The notes: a model not told the origin generated them from the letters alone. Shown: positions 45,992 to 59,346, counted from the first letter of the stretch. The stretch is DNA of 64,000 nucleotides from Diogma glabrata (GCA_963693315.1 OY856187.1:110201201-110265200); one strand, 5' to 3'. Program-made: numbers and translations.

Positions 45992-47531
45992 TGTAAAATG
46001 TAAAATGTAAAATGTAAAATGTAAAATGTAAAATGTAAAATGTAAAATGTAAAATGTAAAATGTAAAATGTAAAATGTAAAATGTAAAATGTAAAATGTA
46101 AAATGTAAAATGTAAAATGTAAAATGTAAAATGTAAAATGTAAAATGTAAAATGTAAAATGTAAAATGTAAAATGTAAAATGTAAAATGTAAAATGTAAA
46201 ATGTAAAATGTAAAATGTAAAATGTAAAATGTAAAATGTAAAATGTAAAATGTAAAATGTAAAATGTAAAATGTAAAATGTAAAATGTAAAATGTAAAAT
46301 GTAAAATGTAAAATGTAAAATGTAAAATGTAAAATGTAAAATGTAAAATGTAAAATGTAAAATGTAAAATGTAAAATGTAAAATGTAAAATGTAAAATGT
46401 AAAATGTAAAATGTAAAATGTAAAATGTAAAATGTAAAATGTAAAATGTAAAATGTAAAATGTAAAATGTAAAATGTAAAATGTAAAATGTAAAATGTAA
46501 AATGTAAAATGTAAAATGTAAAATGTAAAATGTAAAATGTAAAATGTAAAATGTAAAATGTAAAATGTAAAATGTAAAATGTAAAATGTAAAATGTAAAA
46601 TGTAAAATGTAAAATGTAAAATATAAAATGTAAAATGTAAAATGTAAAATGTAAAATGTAAAATGTAAAATGTAAAATGTAAAATGTAAAATGTAAAATG
46701 TAAAATGTAAAATGTAAAATGTAAAATGTAAAATGTAAAATGTAAAATGTAAAATGTAAAATGTAAAATGTAAAATGTAAAATGTAAAATGTAAAATGTA
46801 AAATGTAAAATGTAAAATGTTAAATGTAAAATGTAAAATGTAAAATGTAAAATGTAAAATGTAAAATGTAAAATGTAAAATGTAAAATGTAAAATGTAAA
46901 ATGTAAAATGTAAAATGTAAAATGTAAAATGTAAAATGTAAAATGTAAAATGTAAAATGTAAAATGTAAAATGTAAAATGTAAAATGTAAAATGTAAAAT
47001 GTAAAATGTAAAATGTAAAATGTAAAATGTAAAATGTAAAATGTAAAATGTAAAATGTAAAATGTAAAATGTAAAATGTAAAATGTAAAATGTAAAATGT
47101 AAAATGTAAAATGTAAAATGTAAAATGTAAAATGTAAAATGTAAAATGTAAAATGTAAAATGTAAAATGTAAAATGTAAAATGTAAAATGTAAAATGTAA
47201 AATGTAAAATGTAAAATGTAAAATGTAAAATGTAAAATGTAAAATGTAAAATGTAAAATGTAAAATGTAAAATGTAAAATGTAAAATGTAAAATGTAAAA
47301 TGTAAAATGTAAAATGTAAAATGTAAAATGTAAAATGTAAAATGTAAAATGTAAAATGTAAAATGTAAAATGTAAAATGTAAAATGTAAAATGTAAAATG
47401 TAAAATGTAAAATGTAAAATGTAAAATGTAAAATGTAAAATGTAAAATGTAAAATGTAAAATGTAAAATGTAAAATGTAAAATGTAAAATGTTAAATGTT
47501 AAATGTAAATGTAAATGTAAAATGTAAAATG
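45992..47531 (+). repeat. (TAAAATG)n satellite/microsatellite, about 220 units
   Basis: About 1.54 kb of the 7-mer TAAAATG, almost perfect. Interruptions are rare: a G to A change at 46622, a TTAAATG unit near 46819, and a degenerate end after 47490 with TTAAATG and shortened TAAATG units. Variation concentrated at one end is the usual pattern at the edge of an expanding array. Seven is not a multiple of three and TAA stops occur, so it cannot be coding. Confidence 0.98.
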
Positions 47532-50500
47532 GAATTCTTTAGACATAAGCTTATTATATACCGCCATTTACTATAAAAACACTAAAAATGCGAATACGCT
47601 GGCAATAATTAAAAATTAATGTTTAAAATTGTAAAAGGTTGGCACCCGCAATATTTTATCAGCACCTTATTATTTGCACAATCAATTTTTGTTCAGTAAT
47701 CAAATCCTGCTTTATTCAAAATTTCACTATCTCTATACATAAAAACACAACCAAAGTTTTGTTGGTTTAAATGTAAGTATTTTGCAGCAAACAAACACCA
47801 ATATTATTTAATTATATTTCATATGCATTCCATCTTGCTTTCGTAAACCAAAAACTAATTCAATCACCAGCAATTACAAGACACTTGTATAAACTTTTTA
47901 TAAAAATTAAAGGTGATACAAACACGATTGTTTTAAAAATAAACAAACAGCTTTTTGATTTAACAGTTAGTATATAAAATAATATACATATTGTATGTAT
48001 CACAATTTTACACATATTCTTTTGAAACATGAAACTACCCTAGAGAAAGTAGTTTTCAAAATTTCAAGAGGATTATTTTTGTTATAAATAGATTTTATGT
48101 TAAATACTTTTAAGGTTAATAGGAGAAACATTGATACTTTTTTCAACAAAGTATATATTCTCTACATTTTGTTTCATAGTTTGTATAACTATTTGTCATG
48201 TTGTTGCTTTAAGAGGATAAAAGTACACATAAAAAGAGAATAGTGTCTAATGAGTTTTAATGGGGTGCAATTAGTTCAATGTTAACATGAAGACAAAATA
48301 ATGGAAAATTAATGTTTATAGAAATTTTGAAACTTAAGTTTTCAATAAGAAACTCAACGACTCATAAATAGCAACACATCTTTTTATGAATATCAGCAAT
48401 TCCAAGAATATATATCTACTTACTACTTAGCTTAAAATCATTATTGTTGATGATGATGAATTTTATTGAGATCAAGAAGGAGATCAAAAGTGATTCATGA
48501 GATAATTACTATGCCCGTACATATATATGATTCTTCTTATAGTTTAAATTTTGTATTTTCGAATGTTATGCTGTGTATGGTATATTTAAATCATATTTAT
48601 TATTGTTGTTGTAAATGACCAAAAAACAACTCAGTTATGATTATAAATAAATTTTGTAATATTTATCGTAAGAAAATTCTTGAAAATTGAAATTATCTCT
48701 AGAAATTGGTTACTAAAGATGGCTAGAAATCATTCAATATTTATTGTTTTTCATTTAACCAATGTATAGTTAGAAAGTTTTTCAACTCCACTTATAAGTG
48801 CTAACATTGTCAGTTTCTGTTGATTTTTTTATTTTTTTAACTTTCTGATCTACGTGTTTATCAAACTTGCGTACCCAAGTCCCTTTTATTGATATATGAG
48901 AGAACGAACATGATGGTAAGACTCTATACTCAACATTGTTCAAATACAAACTGTTTAGTATACCACCCAGCCTTCATAAAAAAACGCTTGCAGCTCTAAA
49001 AAGTATTTTAATCACAATTTCCCATACTACTAACATTTCCCACAAATTCAAACGCATATTATCACACCTTTAAACCATTTGATTCAAAATTCTAAAATTC
49101 ACCCTGGTTCATAAAACCTAAAAAGAAATCGTTTTATTACTTCACACTTTAATATTCTTCATTCAAATACAAAAAAAATTTCTTTATAATCAACGACATT
49201 TTTTGTCTTTTGTATCTTCATAAACAATACAGAAAGAAAAACAACAATAATATAATATGATATGATTCTTGTGAAATTTAGCATCTCACCATAAAACACA
49301 AACAACAAAAGTTAAAGAAAAAAATCTTTTTTTTTTGTTCAAAGAACAAATAATATCACAAAAGTGTGATAAATTATTTTTTTCCTTTACTGCATTATAC
49401 TATTATGTATTTATATCTATTCCATAATTTACTTATTTATTCTAAATTAATGGATTTCGGTCACAAAATTTTTTCTTCCTTCAAGGAATTCGTAGGAAAT
49501 ACACGTTTATGATGTTTGGTGCAAATATAATAAAATCTTTTTTCGGTTCATTAAACTATCCTTAAACTCAAATCATAAATAGATAATAACGTTACGGTTA
49601 TAAAATTAAGGATCCTTTCGTTTATTTCAAACAAAAGAAAATCGATTATACATATTTTCTTTACAGCTTCGTTTCAATTTTAATTAAGTTTAATCTTAAT
49701 TTCTTATAAAATTAGTTATTCCAACGTATTCATTAATAAAATTAATGGTTAAAAGTTTAACCAATAAAAACTATGTCAATTAAAAATTAGTATGCATATA
49801 AAATGGCATAATAAATAATTCATTATATCAAAAATCATTTTATGTTATTAAAATTATAATAAATAGTGGTGATGAAGAAAAAAATATAATAAATCGAAAA
49901 CAAATGAAATGTGGCGTTTCAGTGAGGGAGGAAAAAGCTTTTAATTGATATTTTTTATTGATTTGAGTAAGTGTATTGAAACTTTTTCAATTTTATTGTG
50001 CTTGGTTTATTAAATTATTAACTGTAATTGAATACATTGTTAACGATGAATTTAAAATTTTATGCATTGAGTTATTCAACTTTAAGTGAGCAACTTACAT
50101 AGTGATGTGCTAAAAAGGAATGTAAATGGGGCAGCATTTGAGAGTATTGAAAATGTGGAAATTAAAACATTCATAATCTGATCACAGTCGTCTATAAAGA
50201 ACTTTTGGTCATACAGAGGAGCTTGTATTTAAATCGATCACATGCGTCCAATCCTTAAATATATAGCCAAAATATCAACTACATTCAATAGACAAACAAA
50301 ATCGTTCGAGCGATGGAATTCCGATGGGTTAAAAATCCCACAAAGATGAACGTTTATCCAGAAGAGCATGACATCCTTCGAAATACATCATTCTGCATAT
50401 AAGAGCAATGGAAAAACGCTTCAATGGACCACCATATTCATACCACAATCCACAATCGAAAAACAACCACAGCAAACATGAAAAAAACCGCATCGAGTCA

Positions 50501-50782
50501 GTTTTATGATAGCGGCAGAATTAGTTGATTAACTCAAGTAATAGTAGGAGGATTTGAAAGACCGTGCTGCAAAACGAAGCAACGTAGTGCACAGAAAGTG
50601 GTTTGGTGGAACAAAGATTTTGACAAATTAAGACAGAAGTCTAAGATACTTCTTACCATAGTCTTGAAATGAAGTTGATTGAGTGCTGTACATTGAAGCA
50701 AGGAAGCGTTTTTTGAGACTATTTTGGAAATCAAACAAAAGATCATACGAAAAGTAATGTAATTCATTGAGACCATCACCGA
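47532..50782. other. AT-rich stretch, nothing identified
   Basis: No ORF with protein-like composition, no inverted ends and no RNA signal seen. Simple runs of A or T are frequent. Confidence 0.45.
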
Positions 50783-51290
50783 GTGAAGCCCTGTGGAACT
50801 GGTCCAGTAATGGTCCATTTGTGGTGACCAGTAACCACTGGACCATTTATCATTGGCAAATTTAAATGAATGAATATAAAATTATAATAACTAAAATAAA
50901 GTAAAAATGTCTAATGAAAAAAAATTTAAAACTTATACCAACCATATCAATATTATCATAGTATTTCAGCTAAGAAGCGATAACTAAATTATAGGTGAAA
51001 TTTTTTCAAATATATATTTCTAAAATGGATTTTACTGTAGAGAATTTTAACCAACTGACATACATCACCCAATTATTGGCTGCAGTACTGGCTCAATACC
51101 AATAGCCAAGTATTATTTACCATTATTTGGCCAGTGCTTGGTTATTCAAAGGTACATACTGACTCTTTGGTGTAAACCATAGATCGGCCGATGAATCTTC
51201 TAATACTGGCCCAATAACAATAGCCAAGCACTGTTCACCATTAATGGACTAGTACTTGGCCGTATTTCAGAGTCCAGCAAACCCTGCTTG
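50783..51290. repeat. TGGCC/ACTGGTCC-rich repeat, copy 2
   Basis: Starts at about AGCCCTGTGGAACTGGTCCA and contains GTAATGGTCCATTTG, GACCAGTAACCACTGGACC, the shared central segment with TAAAATAAAGTAAAAATGTC and TATAGGTGAAATTTTTT, then GGCCCAATAACAATAGCC and TGGCC words. Chance minus-strand ORFs over this DNA have no meaning. Confidence 0.75.
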
Positions 51291-52274
51291 GGATGCTGAA
51301 AAAGTAGTTTATGTAGCACCGACTTGAAAAATGTGAAGGTTTTTTTCATAACAAAATCAGGGAGAAGTCTTCAGTTTGGTCTGTTTTTCCTTCTTTAATA
51401 AAAATGACACAAAAGTACACCCCGCTAAGCATTAGACAATATGCTTATCAATCAGTAAAGTCTGCAGACGCTATCTTTTCAGAGGTGGTTTCCATGAAGG
51501 CAATCTACTAATGCCGCCTTTCTTGAAATATAACGGATCCGTGAAAGTCACTTTTGAGACTCTTTTTAATGGAGCGGGGTTGTACGGAGTAAATAAAATA
51601 CTTTCTTTGTTTTATACAAAGGCATTGGAAGATTTATATCTTAAGGATAACACCAATACCCAGAGATAAGTGAAGTGATGATGCCCTTATACAGGCGCTT
51701 CGAATTGAATGATAGATGATATTAGTACTCTTTTGAAAGGCTACAACACGGACCATATCATCTAGTTCAGAATGTTCTGAACATTACCAACAGTTGGTAT
51801 CAGAAAAGTGGTCTAATGGTCAATGACAAAACTCATTAAATTTACCAACCAAAGGGTTAAATTACTTCACTTTTCCCTCAATTTGTAACAACATCATAAG
51901 AGTCCATGATAGTGTGAAGTATAACAACGGCTTCATTGGGTTGAAACCATATTGAAACCAAATTCGTAAACGCAACTCGAGTTTTTTTGACAGCGAAGAG
52001 GTGTTTTTAGCGCCAAATGTGGGTTGACGTCGAAAATGGTCTACTGGTTATACACGATGTTGTATAACCGATTTTCAGCCTTGTACAGCTTTGTGTGCCG
52101 TTTGAGCTTTGTGTGGTTCTCGTAAACATTTTTTGTGAATACGATTAAGCTGAAGACAGTACGAAGACTTGCTAGCATATGAACTATAAGTGCATTAACG
52201 GCAACACCTATAACCAGTCTATATTTTTTATGAGAGTTTCTTCCTCGGCATGTATTTGAAATAATGAAGGCTAT
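51291..52274. other. Non-coding stretch between two repeat copies
   Basis: No recognisable gene. It differs from its flanks in lacking the TGGCC words, so it is either an insertion or spacer. Confidence 0.35.
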
Positions 52275-52965
52275 AAATCCCATACAAGGTTGTATAACTG
52301 GTCTAGTAATGGTCCAGTAATGTAGTAATGGCTGAGTACTGGCAACCATGACTGGGCCATAAACATAATTTTACTGGATGATAACTGCGGGAAATAAATG
52401 GCTGATTTCATGGGCCAGAGAAAAAAACAGCAAAGGCTCATACAAGGTTGCACAGATGGTTCAGTAACGAACCAGTAATGATAGATTGTTCAGTAACGAA
52501 CCAATATTATCATAGTCTTTTAGTCGAGAAGCGATAGCTAAACTATAGGTGAAAATATTTCAAATACATATATTTTCTAAATATCGTTCTAGTGAATTTT
52601 AAGCAAATGACATAGATTGGCCTATTCTTGGTTGCAGTAAGGGCCCAATAACAATAACCAATTAATGTTAACCACTAATAGGCCATTGCTTGGCCATTTA
52701 AAGAAACTTCACTGGCCATTTTCCATAAACCGTAGATCGGTTAGGTCATGGTTCCAGTAATGGCCCAATAACAATAGCCAAGTGATGTTTACCATTCATT
52801 GGCCAGTGCTTGGCCATTCAAAGGTAACTATATACTGGATTTTTTCTGTAAACCATAGATTGGCCGATAAACGGTTCTAGTACTGGTTCAATAACTAAAG
52901 CCAAGTACTGTTAACCATTAAAGGGCCAGTGTTTGGCCGTATGTCAGTGTCTGATAAACCCTACT
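52275..52965. repeat. TGGCC/ACTGGTCC-rich repeat, copy 3
   Basis: ACAAGGTTGTATAACTGGTC at the left recalls ACAAGGTTGTACAACTGGTC of copy 1. It contains GAGAAGCGATAGCTAAACTA, TATAGGTGAAA, and many GGCCCAATAACAATARCCAA and GGCCAGTGCTTGGCC words. The central TAAAGTAAAAATGTC segment has been lost or diverged. Confidence 0.72.
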
Positions 52966-53612
52966 TGAAATCTGGAAGTTGGTGCTAGGAATATTTAAAA
53001 AGGTAATAAGTCTTACAAATCAATTCTTATTCCAAACAGTATAAAGATTTGAAGTTATTGTTGCATTAAATAACTAACTGTTCGGGCGACCACTTCCACC
53101 ATCATTATTAGACCCTATTTTACCTAAATACCGTTTCTTTCGTTTTCATGCCAGCCATGTGCCAAACTTTCGAAAACTTCGTTTGTAAATGGCAGCATGT
53201 AGTTTTGGTACTGATTGCTGTAGTTTATGGATAATAGGCAAAATTTGTAACCTGGACAACTAAAAAAGTTGATTTTTAAAATCATCATGTTTTTAAACAA
53301 TTTTAAATGTATTAAATTTGAGAACAGGGTGGTACGAAAGTTTCTGGAAACTCAAACTAAAAACAATTTTCAAATAAAATTGCAGGGGATCGGCACACTT
53401 CATATAAACGATTTCATATGTGAATGAAACGTGATTACAAAATTCGGGATCGGGACGACCGATGTGAACTTGAACATTTTTGACTGACTTATTACTTTTC
53501 AAACAAGAAGCACAAAGAAATTTTAAAAAAATGTTCTTTCGAAGAATTTCAAAGTGTTTAATTTGATCCAAGTGGTCAAAAAGAATTCTGGGAATTCAAA
53601 TTTAGGGTTAAT
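52966..53612. other. AT-rich stretch, nothing identified
   Basis: The minus-strand frame 53293-53571 has no recognisable domain. No other signal. Confidence 0.4.
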
Positions 53613-56600
53613 TACTTCGGTCTGAAAGACCTAAGTATTACATTCATGAGCTCAAAGTGAAATTCTTACCCCCACTTTTTTTGGCATTTCTCGACGTTTT
53701 AGGACATACTGATTCTAAAAAAGCAAAAAAAAAAAAATGTGTGTCTGTCTGTCGGCCGTCCGTCCGTCCGGCCGTCACAACCGACGAAATCTAGAAAACC
53801 GCTGGACGGATTTCAAAATTTTTTTTTTCTAAAAATAAGTTTGCTCAATGGGAAGAGCCGAAAGGACGATGTGTTCGATAACTGTACCGGAAGTGTGTCA
53901 AAAAAATCGTCAAGTGTGTCAAAACACGGAAATTTGCATATTTTTTGCTTAAAAATCGATCATTTTAAGAGATTACGAGTAGAAACATTAAATTTGGAGA
54001 AATCTTGATGGTCGGGATTGGTTTGTGAGACCAAAATCTAGATTACTGCATTATAAGTTTGTCAAAAAAATGTTGTCAAGTGTGTCAAAAGAAAGATTTT
54101 TATTTATTTTTTTACCCAATTTTTTGGAAAAAAATTAAATTAAAATTTTGTTCGAAATGAAATTTTATTTTATTATTGCGAACTATGGCATTATAAGTTT
54201 GTCAAAAAATGTTGTCAACTGTGTCAAAAAAAGATTTTTATTAATTTTTTTACCCAATTTTTTGGAAAAAATAATTAAATTAAAATTTTGTTTGAAATGA
54301 AATTTTATTATTATTATTGAGAACTATGGTATTATAAGTTTGTCAAAAAAATGTTGTCAAGTGTGTCAAAAGAAAGATTTTTATTTATTTTTTTACCCAA
54401 GTTTTTGGAAAAAAATTAATTTAATAATTTGTATAACATGAAAATATATTATTATTATAGAGAATTATGGCATTATAAGTTTGTCAAAAAAATAATGTCA
54501 AGCGTGTCAATAAATGATTTCATTGATTTTTTTAGCCAATTTTTTGGGGAAAAAAATGTAGCTGTTTTTATGACGTAAATGTAATTGAAAATGAATTTGG
54601 ACATGGAAGTTTTTGAATTTGTTATAGTTTTTAAATTTTTTTTGGAATTTTGAAAAAAGGTTGTATTTTTGATTTTGTAATAATTTTTGCAATATTTTTA
54701 GAATTTTGGAAAAAGTGTTAATTTTTGATTTTGTAAGAATTTTTGGAATAATTTTAGAATTTTGAAAAATTTTAAATTTTTGATTTTATTTTAATTTTTA
54801 TAATTTTGGAAAAAGTTTCAATTTTTGATATTGTTATAATTTTTGTAATATTTTTAGAGTTTTGGAAAAAGTTTGAATTTTTGAATTTTTAAGAATTATT
54901 GGAATATTATTAGAATTTAGAAAAAGTTTAAATATTTGATTTTATTCTAATTTTTGGAATATTTTTGGAATTTTGAAAAAAGTTTCAATTTTTGATTTTG
55001 TATAATTTTTGCAATATTTTCAGAATTTTTGAAAAAAGTTTAATCTTTGATTTTGTAATAATTTTTGGAATATTTTTAGAATTTTGAAAAAAGTTTGATT
55101 TTATTTAATTTTTACAATATTTTTGGAATTTTGAAAGAAATATGAATTTGTGATTTTGTAATATTTTCTCGAAACGCTAAATGGAGAGGTTTTTGAGTAT
55201 AGTTTGCTGATTGTATCATCTTTTCACTAAATTATGTTAATTTATGATCTTTTATAATTTTCAGGCATCGTATTGATGTTTTGTGTTAGTTTTGTAAAAA
55301 ATTTCTAATAAGAGATTAAAAAAAATACTTGTACTTTAACAAAGAGTTATGTTTGATGTACATCGCTGCCCAAAACTAAAAACCATGTCCTCATAAAAGT
55401 TTTTTGCCGAAAACTATATCAAAAACCTTAACCCAGACCGAAGTCTTGATATCTCAGAGCTGTGAGATTTCAGCCCCTCCATATTTTAGAAATAAAATTG
55501 CAAAAGAATGGCTCATCTGATATCTTCGGTTTATGTGCATTTAAATGATGCAATAAAAATTCCAACCTTCACTACTACATGATAAGATATAAAGAAAGAG
55601 TTTGTTTTTGTCGTAAATAAACGTAAATTGGTTTTTAAAAATGTGCATTTCACGTCAAAAATTTTAATTGTGAAACTAAATTTTTTGATCTAAATGCACG
55701 TCTTTAAAAATTACTCTCTTTAGAACAAAAAGAAACTAGTTCTTTTTATTTTGGCATGTTTGAGGGGAAGCTTGGAACTTTCATATTGCAAAAATAAATA
55801 AAAAGAATTCTTGACTTACGGCATAAGTGCCATCTCTAAAAACTCCCTCATTTTTCAACATAGGCTGATGCACTAATAACCTTTCCAACACACAAAACCG
55901 TTAATATCGAGTGACAACCCGGCATACTTAGTTTAAATTCATGGGACCACCCTGGACCACCAGATATCTTTCGAACCACCAAAATCTATATGATTTAAAA
56001 AACTAAACTTTTTTAGAAAATATTTTTGGAATATTTTGTTCAACAATTTTTTTGGAAATCTATTTAGAATTTAGTTTTATATAAATTATATAGATGTTTG
56101 AAAGTTTTTAAGTAATTTTTTTGTAATTCCTAATTTTTTTTAATTTTCGTAATAAGTTAAAAAAATTATGAACTGAAATAAGAAAAATATGGAGGGGCTG
56201 AAATCTCTCAGCTCTGAGATATCAAGACTTCGGTTTCGGTTAAGGATTTTTATATAGTTTTCTGCAAAAAACTTTTATGAGGACATATTTTTTAGTTTTG
56301 GGCAGCGATGTATATCAAACATAATTTTTTGTTAAAGTACAAGTATTTTTTATCTCTGTTTAAAAATTTATTACAAAACTAGCACGAAACACCAATAAGT
56401 TACCGGAAAATTATAATAGATCATAAATTAACATAATTTAGTGAAAAGAAGATTCATACAACAAACTTCTAAAAACCTCCCATTTAGCGTTTCGAGAAAA
56501 TATTACAAAATCACAAATTCATATTTCTTTCAAAATTCCAAAAATATTGTAAAAATTAAATAAATAAAATTAAATAAAATAAAATAACATTTTCAAAATT

Positions 56601-57944
56601 CTAAAAATATTCTAATAATTATTACAAAATCAAAGATTAAAAACTTTTTTCAAAATTCTAAAAATATTGTTAAATTATTACAAAATCGAAAATACTAACT
56701 TTCTTCAAAATTCCAAAAATTCTTAGAAATTCAAACTTTTTCCAAAATTCTAAAAATATTGCAAAATTTATAACAATATCAAAAATTGAAACTTTTTTCA
56801 AAATTCCAAAAATTTAAAATTTTTCAAAATTCCAAAAATCAAAAATTGAAACATTTTTCAAAATTCTAAAAATATATTTATAAAAATTCAAAAATCTTAT
56901 TTTTTTACAAAATTTTAAAAATATTGCCCAAAATCAAATATTTAAACTTTTTCTAAATTCCAATAATTCCAAAAATTCTTAAAAATTCAAACCTTTCCCA
57001 ATATTCTAAAAATATTGCAAAAATTATTACAAAATCAAAAATACGAATTTTTTTCGAAATTCCAAAAATATTTCAAAAACTATAACACTAATTCAAAATT
57101 TTCTATGTCCAATTTCATTTTTAATTACATTTACGTCATAAAAACAGCAAATTTTTTTTTCCCAAAAACTTGGCTAAAAAAATAAAAACAACCAGTTTTT
57201 GACACACTTGACGTTATTTTTTTGACAAACTTATAATGCCATAATTCTCTATAATAATAATTAAATTTTATGCCATACAAATAATTAGTATTATGTTTTT
57301 CCAAAAAATTGGGTAAAAAATAAAAAAAGATTTTTCTGTTGACCCACTTGACAACATTTTTTTGACAAAATTATAATGCCATAATTCTCAATAATAATAA
57401 TAAAATTTCATGTCATATATAATTAATTTTATTTTTTTCCAAAAATTGGGTAAAAAAATAAATAAAAATCTCTCTTTGACACACTTGACAACATTTTTTG
57501 ACAAACTTATAATGCAATAATCTAGTTTTTGATCTCACATATATATCTCTATCATCAAATTCAATGTTCCTACTCGTAATCACTTAAAATGAAAATTTTT
57601 TAAGACAAAAATATGAAAATTTGCTATTTTTGACACACATAATGATTTTTGACACACTTCCGGTACAGTTATCGAGCACAGCATCCTCTGTGACCTGTCC
57701 CTTGGGTATACCTATTTTTAAAAAGAAAATTTTTTGAAATCCTTCCAGCGGTTTTCTAGATTTCGTAGGTAATGATGGACGGACGGCCGGCCGGCCAGCC
57801 GGCAGACAGACATACATTTTTTTTTTGCTTTTTTAGAATCAGTAGGTCCTAAAATGTCGGGAAATGCCAAAAAAAGAAGGGGATAAGAATTTCACTTTTG
57901 GCTCGTAATACCTAGTGTCTACTTAGGTCTTTCAGACCGAAGTA
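53613..57944. mobile_element. Large foldback element with internal tandem repeats
   Basis: The ends are inverted: TACTTCGGTCTGAAAGACCT at 53613 and AGGTCTTTCAGACCGAAGTA ending at 57944. Going inward both arms show AGTGAAATTCTTA, TTCTAAAAAAGCAAAA, a GTCCGTCC/CCGGCCG-rich patch (53745-53780 and 57778-57805), a CCGGAAGTGTGTCAAAA word, units of about 140 bp with GTCAAGTGTGTCAAAA and TTATAAGTTTGTCAAAAAA (three to four at 54049-54510), a long degenerate AATTTTTG tract, and finally CGAAGTCTTGATATCTCAG (about 55440 and 56222). Arms are about 1.8 kb, spacer about 0.7 kb. There is no transposase. Confidence 0.82.
54049..54510. repeat. About 140-bp tandem units within the foldback left arm
   Basis: GCATTATAAGTTTGTCAAAA or a near variant begins units at about 54048, 54188, 54330 and 54470. 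Each unit also has TTTTTACCCAATTTTTTGGAA. The right arm carries the reverse complement units at about 57180-57520. Confidence 0.82.
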
Positions 57945-58689
57945 AAAAATGATGCAAGCTTCCGGAAAGGTCAAATTTTAGAAATATTTTAAATAATTGT
58001 GTTCTTACACACAATTGTGTTGAGAAATCTAGTGACTTCGAAGATCTCTATAGTATTGTTACGGCGTTTGGCTGGGATAGAAAAGAAAATGACAAAACAA
58101 CACAACTCAAAATCAATACAAGAGTAAAATGGCTAAGTTTCACTTCTCTTCTGAAATTATAATAAAAAGTTTGTCATAAATTCCATAAATTTTATTAACA
58201 AAATTTAAATCCGATTTCCTTAATCAAACAAATACAATTTCTTTTTTTAATTTTAAATAATTAATTCAAAATTCTCTTATTAGCATGAATTTGCTGGCTC
58301 ACAATTTCTATTTGACGAAAAGCCTTATTTGCATTCAGGATCAATCAAGAGAATGAAGTCACTGGCATCAAATTTGCATGCCTTCCTTATATACCGCAAA
58401 ATTATATTTCCGCCTCTTTCATGTTTTGTTTCTTATGTTGTAATTGAGTTGTATCGTTGTTATTCCCTACTACAGATGTCATCATCTCGGTAAAGCAGCA
58501 TAACCAGCAATTATAGCACAATATAGTAATTAAACGCACTCGTTTTGTGAAAAAAAACTTGTTTTGATTTAATTGTCAAAACTGATGTCAAAACAAAATG
58601 AAAATATTTGAAACTAACATGGCAATTATTTGTGTAGTTAATTAATTTCTTTCTATTTCTTTCAAGTTGTTTTCATAACAGTTTATTAC
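57945..58689. other. AT-rich stretch, nothing identified
   Basis: No recognisable coding, repeat or RNA signal. Confidence 0.4.
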
Positions 58690-58890
58690 TATAGGTAAAG
58701 AGGACGGAAATGGAAGCACAAGTCAGATGGAATATCTTGTCCATTACAGGACAGGACGAAAGGAGGAAGTTCAGCTGACTTCATTTATCCTGAGAATATT
58801 AGAAAAAATCAAGAATTGAAATGGCACTCGGGTTCGAACCCAAACCTCGAGATTAAGAGTCTCATGCTCTATCGACTGAATTAGCCGGGC
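58690..58890 (-). repeat. tRNA-Lys-derived SINE
   Basis: On the minus strand, position 58890 starts GCCCGGCTAATTCAGTCGAT, an A-box region. Then comes an anticodon arm TGAGA-CTCTTAA-TCTCG with anticodon CTT (58855-58857), then the B box GGGTTCGAACC. This is the layout of tRNA-Lys(CTT). The acceptor 3' strand does not pair with GCCCGGC and the D stem has lost pairs, so it is not a functional tRNA. It runs into an unrelated body ending around ATAGTAATAAACTG near 58680-58695, as in SINEs transcribed by RNA polymerase III. The 3' boundary is approximate. Confidence 0.82.
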
Positions 58891-59346
58891 CAGACAAAAC
58901 AATTTACCAAAAGCTAAAAAAACTTAAAGAAAAAAAAAACAAAAACTAAACGCTCTCAAACTAAACACTTTAAGACACTCAAATTTTCTAGTTCACCTTC
59001 ACTACGTGTAAAGAAAGTGTGAAATCGATCGGGAAGCGATCACGAATTTCCTATAAAATTTTAACTTTTTGACCTCAGATGCACATATTCCAAAATTATT
59101 ATCTGAAGAACAAAAAAAAATATTCTCTTATTTTATTATGTTAATATTGGATGACCCATTTTCTTTCATTTGAATTTCAATGTTACGCTGAATTTACAAT
59201 TCCAGAAATGTGAAGGACCAAACGCTATAATTTTTTTAAGAACATCTTTATATTATATCACCTACACTCTTTGTATGCAAATTATACGAAGTTGATCTAA
59301 AACGGTCGGGTTTAGCGATGATCGTCGAGATCACGAAATTCATCAA
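58891..59346. other. AT-rich stretch, nothing identified
   Basis: No gene or element recognised. Confidence 0.4.

Noticed and set aside
45992..47531. Telomeric repeat or CRISPR-like array
   Set aside because: TAAAATG is not the insect TTAGG telomere motif, and there are no spacers between the repeat units.
53739..54008. 89-codon frame with SRKPLDGFQ and NCTGSVSK, and a similar minus-strand frame at 57584-57817
   Set aside because: The two frames are the mirrored arms of the foldback element; similarity of their translations follows from DNA repetition. The start lies in a GTCTGTCC-type low-complexity patch, and there is no domain.
58818..58890. Functional tRNA-Lys(CTT) gene on the minus strand
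   Set aside because: The acceptor stem cannot pair and the D stem is damaged; it is better explained as a SINE head.
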